Assembly: GCF_018918125.1 (NCBI RefSeq)
Contig: NZ_JAHLQA010000005.1
Coordinates: forward strand, 62,001-126,000
Source: Blautia sp. MSJ-19
GTDB lineage: Bacteria; Bacillota; Clostridia; Lachnospirales; Lachnospiraceae
Direction: 5' to 3'
DNA length: 64,000 bases
Made by a program: the position numbers and the translations under genes. Shown piece after piece: positions 16,556 to 24,375 of this stretch. The notes beneath the pieces were generated by a model. The model was not told the DNA's origin, made no database searches, and worked only from the letters and a program-made list of their open reading frames with translations. Each line of letters begins with the position of its first letter. Positions within the stretch are counted from its first letter, which is position 1.

Positions 16556-17530
16556 ATGGATGAACTCATAAGCATAATCATTCCAGTTTATAATGTGGAA
16601 AAATACCTGCGTCAGTGTGTTGATACAGTGTTAAATCAGACGTACAGAAATATTGAGATCATTTTGGTGGATGATGGAGCCACAGATACCTGTCCGCAGA
16701 TATGTGACGATTATGAAAAACTGGATGCAAGAGTGCGTGTTATCCATAAGGTAAATGGCGGACTGTCAGATGCAAGAAATGCAGGATTACATATTGCACA
16801 GGGTAAGTATGTCTGCTTTTTTGACTCCGATGATGCGGTAAGCATCCACATAGTAGAAGAACTGTATCGTGCCTGCGCTGAGAACGATGCAGATACTTCT
16901 GTTTGTTATTATCAGAAATTTACAGACAGCTACAGTGACATAGATGCGAAGGATATGGGACACAGGATCTGTACCGGAAAAGATCTGATTTCAGAGATTT
17001 ATGCCGGAAAAGGAGAAAAAATCGCATTTGTGGCATGGAATAAGCTGTATAAGAAAAGTCTGTTTGAAGAACACGGGATTTTATATCCATACAGAAAACA
17101 GCATGAAGACATCTATACAACATATAAACTGTTGTATCATTCAAAAAAAGTCTGCATTGTCGAAGGTGAGATGTATTACTATCGTGTAAGATCCGGAAGC
17201 ATCATGAACAGTAAATTTTCAGAAAAACGTCTGGATGCGATCGAAGCCAGAATGCAGACGATTGAATTTTACAGAGATCAGAATGAAAAAGAATTGCAGA
17301 AAATGGCGGTTAACGACTATTTTGGTTCTGCAATAAAAATATATGATGAATCATCAAAAAGAAACGACAGAGAAGGTCACAAAAAAATAAAACGCCGTAT
17401 ATTGAGCGATTACAAAAAAGTATGGCGTCAATATGGCCAGCTGACACAGGGAATAAAGAAACTGTTTTACAGATGTTTCTTTATCGCACCGGACATGGTT
17501 TCGGCATGTTATTTAAAACTAAAAAGATAA
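16556..17530 (+). CDS. glycosyltransferase family 2 (GT-A fold)
   Basis: The 324-residue protein has the family 2 N-terminus (IIIPVYNVEKYLRQCVDTVL), the VDDGATD nucleotide-binding strand, and the DSDD metal-binding motif. A KQHEDIYTTYKLL segment is the likely catalytic acid region. It transfers a sugar to the growing glycan. AAGGAG precedes the start. After the stop, two small hairpins (17532-17552 and 17550-17566) without T-runs occupy the gap before the next gene. Confidence 0.9.
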   Translation: MDELISIIIPVYNVEKYLRQCVDTVLNQTYRNIEIILVDDGATDTCPQICDDYEKLDARVRVIHKVNGGLSDARNAGLHIAQGKYVCFFDSDDAVSIHIVEELYRACAENDADTSVCYYQKFTDSYSDIDAKDMGHRICTGKDLISEIYAGKGEKIAFVAWNKLYKKSLFEEHGILYPYRKQHEDIYTTYKLLYHSKKVCIVEGEMYYYRVRSGSIMNSKFSEKRLDAIEARMQTIEFYRDQNEKELQKMAVNDYFGSAIKIYDESSKRNDREGHKKIKRRILSDYKKVWRQYGQLTQGIKKLFYRCFFIAPDMVSACYLKLKR

Positions 17531-17624
17531 AATGCTTTATAACATAAGGCATCAACGGGATTGATGAGAAACTTATAAACGCGTTTTGGGATTGGACAAA
17601 TTAATAGCAGGGAATATTACTTTT

Positions 17625-18812
17625 ATGAAAAAGATTAGAATATCTGAAAAGACTTTTTTTGAGTTACTGTATTTGTGTTATGCGATTGTTGTTTTAAATG
17701 CAATGAACAGTATGTTTTACAATACGTTTTCATCAACAGTCGTAATTGTTTTTGGTATGGCAGCTTTGACAATCGTTGTACTGAGTGCCGTTAAAAAAAG
17801 AAAAATGAATCGACTTTTAAAGACCGGTATGGGAGAGATCGTTGTTCCGTTTTTTATCGTAACGATCATATCGTGTCTGTCGGCGATAGCTGTACATCAT
17901 ACATCGAACTTCAGTGATGTTACAATGTCCTTTTTGAGATTTATACAGGTTTTATCTATTTTTTCGGTTGCCTATTTCATGATTGCGATGGTTGGAAAAA
18001 AGAGTCTGGATATACTGTTGTGGGCAGCGTGTATTTCTTATGCATCCGTTATTCTGAACTGGCTGCAGAACTGCATTGCCAGTGGAAGCTGGGATACAAC
18101 ACTGTTGGAGTCACACGGTCTTATTGAAAGTGTGGGACTTCTGTTTATTTATTTCTTCCTGAGCAAATCGTATACATCAAAGCAGCGCTGGATGAGGTGC
18201 ATTCCATGTCTCGTCATTTTGCTGATGGGTGCAAAGCGTGTTGCGTGGATAGGAATTGCATGGTCTCTGATTATTTATTTTCTGTTTCACAAATTTAAAG
18301 AGAGAAGAAACAGGATCATTCGTATCATCATGCTTTGTTATGTCATCCTGGCATTTGTGTACCTGTATCTGATAAAGAATAATTACTTTGATCAGATCTT
18401 AAGTTATTTTGGAATTGCGGATAATATGCGTCTCAGTTTCTGGAATTACTTTAAAGATGCGTATCAGTTATCACCGTTTTATTTGGGACGAGGAATTCAG
18501 TACACAGATAATATCATGATATTATCCTCAACAAAATATGCATTAAGAGTTACAAATAATGTCGGAATTCATAATGACATTCTCAGAACCTATATTGGAT
18601 GGGGATGTATTCCGTTCCTGTATTATTTTTATAATCTGTTTGTTCTTAATTTGAAAAGAATCAGAAAGAATTTCAAAAATGCGGATGTGTGGTTATATTT
18701 TGCAATCGTTGGTTATGCGTTTGTAAACTACATGGTGGACTATATGATTACCTATATGCCATTCAATATATGCATGTTTGCAATATTCTTGCTGATCAAT
18801 CGTGAAGGATAA
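17625..18812 (+). CDS. polytopic membrane protein, probable glycan polymerase (Wzy-like)
   Basis: The 395-residue protein has about ten to eleven hydrophobic helices and a central region with basic residues (LMGAKRVAWIGIAWSL). A periplasmic-type loop carries HNDILRTYIGWGCIPF, which resembles the C-terminal signature of O-antigen polymerases and ligases. In Wzx/Wzy pathways the polymerase is poorly conserved and is recognised mainly by topology and position; here it lies between two family 2 glycosyltransferases. The start at ATG 17625 is preferred. A TTG at 17586 would add 13 residues. Neither has a strong ribosome site (GCAGGG lies 11 bases before 17625). Confidence 0.75.
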   Translation: MKKIRISEKTFFELLYLCYAIVVLNAMNSMFYNTFSSTVVIVFGMAALTIVVLSAVKKRKMNRLLKTGMGEIVVPFFIVTIISCLSAIAVHHTSNFSDVTMSFLRFIQVLSIFSVAYFMIAMVGKKSLDILLWAACISYASVILNWLQNCIASGSWDTTLLESHGLIESVGLLFIYFFLSKSYTSKQRWMRCIPCLVILLMGAKRVAWIGIAWSLIIYFLFHKFKERRNRIIRIIMLCYVILAFVYLYLIKNNYFDQILSYFGIADNMRLSFWNYFKDAYQLSPFYLGRGIQYTDNIMILSSTKYALRVTNNVGIHNDILRTYIGWGCIPFLYYFYNLFVLNLKRIRKNFKNADVWLYFAIVGYAFVNYMVDYMITYMPFNICMFAIFLLINREG

Positions 18813-18853
18813 ACAGCCTGGATTTTTAACGATATATGAGGAGAAATGACATA

Positions 18854-19825
18854 GTGAAAAGTACAGTTTCAGTGATTGTGCCGGTCTATAATGTTGCACC
18901 GTATTTAAACAAATGTCTTGACAGTATTCTGGGGCAGACCTATAAAGAACTCGAAGTGATCGTCGTGGATGATGGTTCAAAAGATGAGGGCTTGCGTATA
19001 TGCAGAGAATACGAAAGCCGTGACGAGAGAGTAAAAGTACTGCATCAGGAAAATGCAGGAGTAAGTGCGGCCAGAAATTTCGGCATGAGTATTATGACCG
19101 GAAGTTATGTCCTGTTTGTAGATGCAGATGACTGGATCGAACCGAATATGGTTGAAATCCTTGTGCATGAGATGGAACAGAAGGAGTCTGTAGATGCAGT
19201 TTTCTGTGGCTATCAGGAAATCGAGGATGGCACGAATAAACTTCTGCAGACGGTTACGCCGAATCAGCGTGGACAGGTCCGCAGAGATGAGGGTGTAGAG
19301 GGATTGTTTGGAGAGTATTCTACGATGCTGTGGAACAAACTGTTTCGAACAAGTCTGATTGATCAGACAAATATCTTCAATACATCATTAAAAATCGGAG
19401 AAGATGAACTGTGGATGATTGAGGTGCTCAAAAAAGCGAGAAATATTGTACTGCTTGGTGCACCGTTATATAATTATCGGTATCGTTCAGCAGGCGCATC
19501 AAAGGATGTCTGGATTTCCGATGCAAGAATGACGGATTATGAGTCCCAGAAAATGGTACTGGAAAGTATCGGAGATTATCATTCAGACGAGCTGACACTG
19601 TGCGCACAGAAGAGACTGTATTATGTAGGACAGAGGATCATGAAGGCTGCATATTACAGTGGGCGTTATGATATTTATGAAATGATCGACCGTGAGATCG
19701 ATGATGTGCGGACCGTCTGGTATAAGCATCATTCAAATAAACTGGGAAAGATCAGACGCAGGCTTGTTGAGAAGATGATGAGAAAAAGATTCCCATGTGC
19801 GATAATTAAAATTTTTGACAAATAA
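18854..19825 (+). CDS. glycosyltransferase family 2 (GT-A fold)
   Basis: The protein (323 residues from GTG 18854) shows SVIVPVYNVAPYLNKCLDSI, VDDGSKDEG and DADDW, which are the donor and metal sites of family 2, plus GEDELWMIEVLK as the catalytic region. An ATG at 18836 is in frame, but its first codons are themselves the ribosome site GAGGAG (18838-18843), which points to the GTG 10 bases further on. The true start is therefore uncertain by six codons. It extends the same glycan as its neighbours. Confidence 0.88.
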   Translation: MKSTVSVIVPVYNVAPYLNKCLDSILGQTYKELEVIVVDDGSKDEGLRICREYESRDERVKVLHQENAGVSAARNFGMSIMTGSYVLFVDADDWIEPNMVEILVHEMEQKESVDAVFCGYQEIEDGTNKLLQTVTPNQRGQVRRDEGVEGLFGEYSTMLWNKLFRTSLIDQTNIFNTSLKIGEDELWMIEVLKKARNIVLLGAPLYNYRYRSAGASKDVWISDARMTDYESQKMVLESIGDYHSDELTLCAQKRLYYVGQRIMKAAYYSGRYDIYEMIDREIDDVRTVWYKHHSNKLGKIRRRLVEKMMRKRFPCAIIKIFDK

Positions 19826-19840
19826 GGAAATTATAAAAAC

Positions 19841-20920
19841 ATGAGTAAAATAGCAATCGTCACTTTGGCAGATTTTAATAATTATGGAAACAGACTGCAG
19901 AATTATGCACTCGAAAAGGTACTTACAGATATGGGGAATACGGCTGTATCCCTTGTGCCATATCGTCCCAATCTGATAAAAACAACAATAAAGACTGTGA
20001 TAAAAAAAGACAGGAATTCTTTGAGTACGAAATTGCTTAATATGAAAAGATTAAGAAATTTTCTTTCTTTTGATGAGCAATATGTCAATACGCTTGCTGT
20101 CAATGACAACAGTTTTCAAAATGTTCCCGAAAAAGATTACGATTGCTTTATATCCGGAAGTGATCAGGTATGGAATCCGGACTGGGCAAAGTATACATAT
20201 GACAAGATGTTTCTGCGATTTTCACCGACAGACAAACGTATTTCCTATGCGGCAAGCTTTGGGGTAGATACTGTACCGGAAGAATGGACAGAAAAATACA
20301 GAACCGGACTTTCTGAGTTTCGTGCGGTATCGGTCAGAGAAGACCGCGCAGTTGAGATTGTCAGAGAACTTACCGGGAACTCCTGCGAGAAAGTCCTGGA
20401 TCCTACGATGCTGCTGAACAGAAGCGACTGGGATAAGGTAAAAAAAGTCCCGGAGAAAGTACAGAATGAAAATTACATTCTTACCTATTTTCTGGGAGGA
20501 AGAACAGAAGAGTTAAACAAAACAATAGACAGTTATGCAAAAAAATATCATTGCACGGTCATTCATCTGCTGGATCTGGAAGATGCCAGTTATACAGCCG
20601 GACCAGATGGATTCGTAGGACTGATCAGCAAGGCGAAACTTGTACTGACAGATTCCTTTCATGCTACAGTTTTTTCAATTTTGTATGAACGCCCCTTTGT
20701 TGTATATGGCCGCCAGGGTATAGGCAGCAAGATGGGTTCCAGATTATCCTCTCTGCTCGAGATGTGTGGATTGTCTGAAAGAAAAAAAGAGTATATGGAT
20801 GAAGAGCATCTGTTAAACTGTAATTTTGAAACTGCAAAAAAAGCGATAGAACAAGAAAAGGCACACAGTATGGAATTTCTGCATAAAGCGATTGCCGACT
20901 GTGTAGATTGTGTGGATTGA
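19841..20920 (+). CDS. polysaccharide pyruvyl transferase family protein (PF04230 type)
   Basis: The 359-residue protein starts with KIAIVTLADFNNYGNRLQNY and has a CFISGSDQVWNPDW strand, a SYAASFG segment and the late motif VLTDSFHATVFSILY, all typical of the CsaB/PssM-like pyruvyl transferases. Family members add ketal-linked pyruvate from phosphoenolpyruvate to sugars, but many members of this branch are uncharacterised. One base separates its stop from the start of the flippase gene. An FrhB-like iron-sulfur protein follows the flippase, a pairing often seen in capsule clusters. Confidence 0.83.
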   Translation: MSKIAIVTLADFNNYGNRLQNYALEKVLTDMGNTAVSLVPYRPNLIKTTIKTVIKKDRNSLSTKLLNMKRLRNFLSFDEQYVNTLAVNDNSFQNVPEKDYDCFISGSDQVWNPDWAKYTYDKMFLRFSPTDKRISYAASFGVDTVPEEWTEKYRTGLSEFRAVSVREDRAVEIVRELTGNSCEKVLDPTMLLNRSDWDKVKKVPEKVQNENYILTYFLGGRTEELNKTIDSYAKKYHCTVIHLLDLEDASYTAGPDGFVGLISKAKLVLTDSFHATVFSILYERPFVVYGRQGIGSKMGSRLSSLLEMCGLSERKKEYMDEEHLLNCNFETAKKAIEQEKAHSMEFLHKAIADCVDCVD

Positions 20921-20921
20921 G

Positions 20922-22472
20922 ATGAAGATTGAACGTACAAAAAATGCGAGTCGGAATATTGTATTTGGAGGTATCCTGAAAATTTATCAGATTACCATTC
21001 CATTTCTGATGCGAACCGCAATGATCTACTTTATGGGGGTACAGTACCTGGGACTGAACAGTTTGTTTACGTCTATCCTGCAGGTGCTGAATCTTGCGGA
21101 GCTTGGCGTAGGAAGCGCGATGGTCTACAGCATGTACCGCCCGATTGCGGAAGATGATTCAAAGACGATCTGTGCGCTGGTTCGTCTGTATCGTACTTAT
21201 TACAGGGCAATCGGTGCAGTGATCGCGGTTCTGGGAATTATGCTGACACCGTTTATCCCCAAACTGATCAAGAGTGATCTGCCGCCGGAATTAAATATTT
21301 ATGTATTGTATCTTCTGAACCTGGCGGCAACCGTACTGTCTTATTGGCTGTTTGCCTATAAGAATTCTCTGTTTCAGGCACATCAGCGTGTTGACGTGAC
21401 GAGCAAGATCACACTGATCACCAACACGATTCAGTATGCGGTACAGCTGGCGGTTATCTTCTGGCTGAAAGATTACTATATCTATGTAATTGCGGCATTA
21501 CTTACACAGATTCTGACAAATGTTACAACTGCGATCGCAGCAAATAAAAAATATCCGGATTATAAGCCGGAAGGAAAACTTGACAAACAGACAGTAAAAG
21601 ATATCAATCAGAGGATCAAAGACCTTTTTACCTCCAAACTAGGTATGGTCATCATCAACTCTGCTGACACCGTGATCATTTCGGCCTTTCTGGGTCTGAC
21701 AGTACTGGCAGTTTATCAGAATTACTATTTTATCCTGTCCTCTATTATTGGATTTGTAACGATCATTTTTCAGGCATGTACAGCCGGAATCGGAAACAGT
21801 GTCATTGTAGAATCAAAAGAAAAGAATTTCAATGATCTTAAGAAATTCACATTTCTGATCGCATGGCTGGCTGGCTTCTGTACCTGCTGTTTCCTTTGCT
21901 TATATCAGCCATTTATGAAAATCTGGGTAGGAGATAAGCTGATGCTCGGCTTTTCCGCAGTTATCTGTTTCTGTGTTTACTATTTTGTATATGAGATCAA
22001 TCAGGTTCTGACAACATACAAAGATGCAGCTGGAATCTGGCATGAGGATCGTTTCAGACCATTGATCACGGCACTTGCAAATCTGGGAATGAACCTTATC
22101 ATGGTTCAGTTCTGGGGAATTTATGGAGTTCTTTTATCTACCGTATTGTCTACGCTGTTTATTGGAATGCCATGGCTTCTGCACAATCTGTTTACTGTTC
22201 TCTTTGAGAAAAGCCAGCTGAAGGAATATCTGATGTGCCTGCTGAGTTATGTGTCTGTTGTGTTGATCAGCTGTCTGGTATGCTGGCTGTGCTGTAGCTT
22301 TATTGATTTTGGAAAATGGGCTACACTGATCGTGCGTGCAGTCCTGTGCTGTATCATTCCGAATGTGATCTATTTCGTTACTTACAGAAAACGACCGGAA
22401 TTTAAGCAGTGTCTGCAGCTGGCAGATAAAATGACCAAGAATAAACTCAACTTAGAGAAAAAGTTATCATAA
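20922..22472 (+). CDS. wzx: lipid-linked oligosaccharide flippase (Wzx/MATE-like)
   Basis: The 516-residue protein has twelve to fourteen hydrophobic helices in the pattern of the polysaccharide flippase family. The N-terminus (TKNASRNIVFGGILKIYQ) and the loop YLGLNSLFTSILQVLNLAEL are typical of the Firmicute branch. It moves undecaprenyl-linked repeat units to the outer face of the membrane, where the polymerase joins them. The ATG at 20922 is preferred over the in-frame GTG at 20910, which lies within the preceding gene. Confidence 0.9.
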   Translation: MKIERTKNASRNIVFGGILKIYQITIPFLMRTAMIYFMGVQYLGLNSLFTSILQVLNLAELGVGSAMVYSMYRPIAEDDSKTICALVRLYRTYYRAIGAVIAVLGIMLTPFIPKLIKSDLPPELNIYVLYLLNLAATVLSYWLFAYKNSLFQAHQRVDVTSKITLITNTIQYAVQLAVIFWLKDYYIYVIAALLTQILTNVTTAIAANKKYPDYKPEGKLDKQTVKDINQRIKDLFTSKLGMVIINSADTVIISAFLGLTVLAVYQNYYFILSSIIGFVTIIFQACTAGIGNSVIVESKEKNFNDLKKFTFLIAWLAGFCTCCFLCLYQPFMKIWVGDKLMLGFSAVICFCVYYFVYEINQVLTTYKDAAGIWHEDRFRPLITALANLGMNLIMVQFWGIYGVLLSTVLSTLFIGMPWLLHNLFTVLFEKSQLKEYLMCLLSYVSVVLISCLVCWLCCSFIDFGKWATLIVRAVLCCIIPNVIYFVTYRKRPEFKQCLQLADKMTKNKLNLEKKLS

Positions 22473-22486
22473 GAAAGGAAACACTT

Positions 22487-23626
22487 ATGATCTGTATCAA
22501 TAAAAAATCGGACTGCTGTGGCTGTGGAGCCTGTGTACAGAAATGTCCGAAGAACTGTATTTCCATGAAAAAAGATGTGGAGGGATTTCTGTATCCGGAA
22601 GTGGATAAAGAAGCCTGTGTAGAATGTGGTCTGTGTGAGAAAGTCTGTCCGGTCATCCATAAGGAGAAGATGGAAAAGACATCTCCGAAGGCCTATGCAG
22701 CATATGCAAAAGACACTGGCATGAGAGAAGAGAGTTCTTCCGGAGGTCTGTTTACGCTACTTGCCGAGCAGACCCTGCAAAAGGGCGGGATGGTCTTTGG
22801 AGCTGCATTTGATGGAAACTGGCAGGTAAAGCATACGGGAGTTTCCGATACAGAGGAACTGGCACTGCTCAGAGGAAGTAAGTATGTGCAGAGCGACACA
22901 AAGAACACGTTTGCAGAGGCAAAGCAGGCATTGCAGCAGGGAAGGGAAGTGCTTTTTTCCGGAACCGGATGTCAGATTGAGGGCCTGCAGAGATATCTTG
23001 GCAAAAAATATGAGAATCTGATCACCATAGATATTCTCTGTCATGGGGTGCCAAGTCCGGATGTCTGGGAAAAATATCTCAGGTTTCAGGAGAAGAATTT
23101 TGGTTCAGAAGCAGAATATGTTACGTTCAGAAGCAAACGACAGGGCTGGAGAGATTTCTCTATGGAGATCCGATTCAAAAATGGTGCACTGTATTCGGAG
23201 ACTCTGGCAAAGGACCTGTATATGCAGCTGTTCCTTAAGAATATCTGCCTGCGGCCATCCTGCTATGACTGCAGATTCAAGAGCCTCAATCGAACGAGTG
23301 ATCTTACGATTGGAGATTTCTGGGGAGTTGAGAATGTTGCGCCTGCGATTGATGACGACCGTGGAACCTCACTGGTACTCGTCCATTCTCAAAAAGGAAT
23401 GGACATGATGCAAGCACTTCAGAAAGCAGTAGCATTTCAGGAAGTGGATGCGGAAGCAGCACTCCCGCCGAGTGCGGAATCCAGACATTCCGTAGCACTT
23501 CATCGCAACAGAGAACGATTTTTCAGAGATCTTCATCATAAAGAAATCGACAAACTCGGAGGACTTCTTAAGGATCCTCTGAAAACCAGAGTAAAGCGTA
23601 AAATTAAAAATTTTATAAAAAAATAA
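22487..23626 (+). CDS. FrhB/FdhB-like iron-sulfur protein of polysaccharide clusters
   Basis: The 379-residue protein has two N-terminal [4Fe-4S] ferredoxin motifs (CCGCGACVQKCPKNC and CVECGLCEKVCP). The rest resembles the C-terminal domain of the coenzyme F420 hydrogenase/dehydrogenase beta family, with SSSGGLFTLLAE, SGTGCQIEGLQRYL, CHGVPSPDVW and CYDCRFK. Clostridia do not make F420, so a different flavin or redox cofactor is likely. Homologues sit beside pyruvyl-transferase-like genes in many glycan loci, and the same arrangement is seen here. A reductive or oxidative change to a sugar or its pyruvyl group is only an inference. Confidence 0.8.
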   Translation: MICINKKSDCCGCGACVQKCPKNCISMKKDVEGFLYPEVDKEACVECGLCEKVCPVIHKEKMEKTSPKAYAAYAKDTGMREESSSGGLFTLLAEQTLQKGGMVFGAAFDGNWQVKHTGVSDTEELALLRGSKYVQSDTKNTFAEAKQALQQGREVLFSGTGCQIEGLQRYLGKKYENLITIDILCHGVPSPDVWEKYLRFQEKNFGSEAEYVTFRSKRQGWRDFSMEIRFKNGALYSETLAKDLYMQLFLKNICLRPSCYDCRFKSLNRTSDLTIGDFWGVENVAPAIDDDRGTSLVLVHSQKGMDMMQALQKAVAFQEVDAEAALPPSAESRHSVALHRNRERFFRDLHHKEIDKLGGLLKDPLKTRVKRKIKNFIKK

Positions 23627-23648
23627 GGCATGCATAGGAGGGATTGTC

Positions 23649-24356
23649 ATGGCAAACAAAAAGGTAGCACTTTTGGTGGCTGCTGCATTGATCATCGGAG
23701 CTCTTGCAGGTGGTGCAATTTCTGGTAATCTCAGAAATGACCAGAACAGCGAGGAAACTGAAACAACGAAATCTGATGAAGAAACGCAGGAAACAGAAGA
23801 AAAAGAAACAGAAGAAACAGAGACGGAAGAAGCGGCGACGCAGGATTCTGAAACACAGGAAGCGGATGCTCAGGAAGAAGATGCAGCAGATGATGAAGCC
23901 GAAAAAGAAGTAAAAAAAGAAAAGAAAGACCGTTCAGGACTGGAAAAACTGGAAGTGGATAAGCCTTATACCGTGAAGACGGATGAAGGAAGCTATACAT
24001 TTACGATCCACAGCGTGTACAGAACAGACTGGATGAGCGATGATAAAAACGAAGTTCTTGTTTTATCTTATGAAGTAGAGAATATTGACTATGATCCGGA
24101 TAATGGAAGCCTTCTGATGCTGAATGCAAATACTTTCCATATGGAAGATGCAGACGGCAATGAGTTTGAAGCGTGGGATTCTACAATGTCAGAAAATGGT
24201 TTCCCTGATTTTGTAGAGGCAGGAGAAAAGAAGGAACAGGAACAGCCATATGTGGCACTGAAGGGCACAAAGGAAGTAGATATTATCTATCAGGAGCAGG
24301 GTGAAGAAAAAGCAGTGCTTACGCTGGAGGTACAGGATTCAAAAGAAGAAAAATAA
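23649..24356 (+). CDS. membrane-anchored protein with acidic linker and DUF4352-like domain
   Basis: The 235-residue protein has a hydrophobic N-terminal segment (residues 6-25) without a lipobox cysteine, so it is anchored or secreted. Residues 33-105 are an extremely acidic Glu/Thr/Asp repeat region. The C-terminal 120 residues form a beta-rich domain with the pattern of DUF4352/telokin-like immunoglobulin folds found in Firmicute surface lipoproteins. The function is unknown. It opens the surface-protein part of the operon and has AGGAGGG before the start. Confidence 0.65.
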   Translation: MANKKVALLVAAALIIGALAGGAISGNLRNDQNSEETETTKSDEETQETEEKETEETETEEAATQDSETQEADAQEEDAADDEAEKEVKKEKKDRSGLEKLEVDKPYTVKTDEGSYTFTIHSVYRTDWMSDDKNEVLVLSYEVENIDYDPDNGSLLMLNANTFHMEDADGNEFEAWDSTMSENGFPDFVEAGEKKEQEQPYVALKGTKEVDIIYQEQGEEKAVLTLEVQDSKEEK

Positions 24357-24375
24357 ATAAAAGGGGGATAAAGGG

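Noticed and set aside
17530-17570. Two small hairpins after a glycosyltransferase gene as a terminator
   Set aside because: The stems are short and overlap, no T-run follows, and the downstream genes continue in the same direction.
23760-23930. Glu/Thr-rich repetitive DNA as a possible satellite or CRISPR-like repeat
   Set aside because: It is in frame in a secreted protein and encodes an acidic linker; there are no regular spacers.
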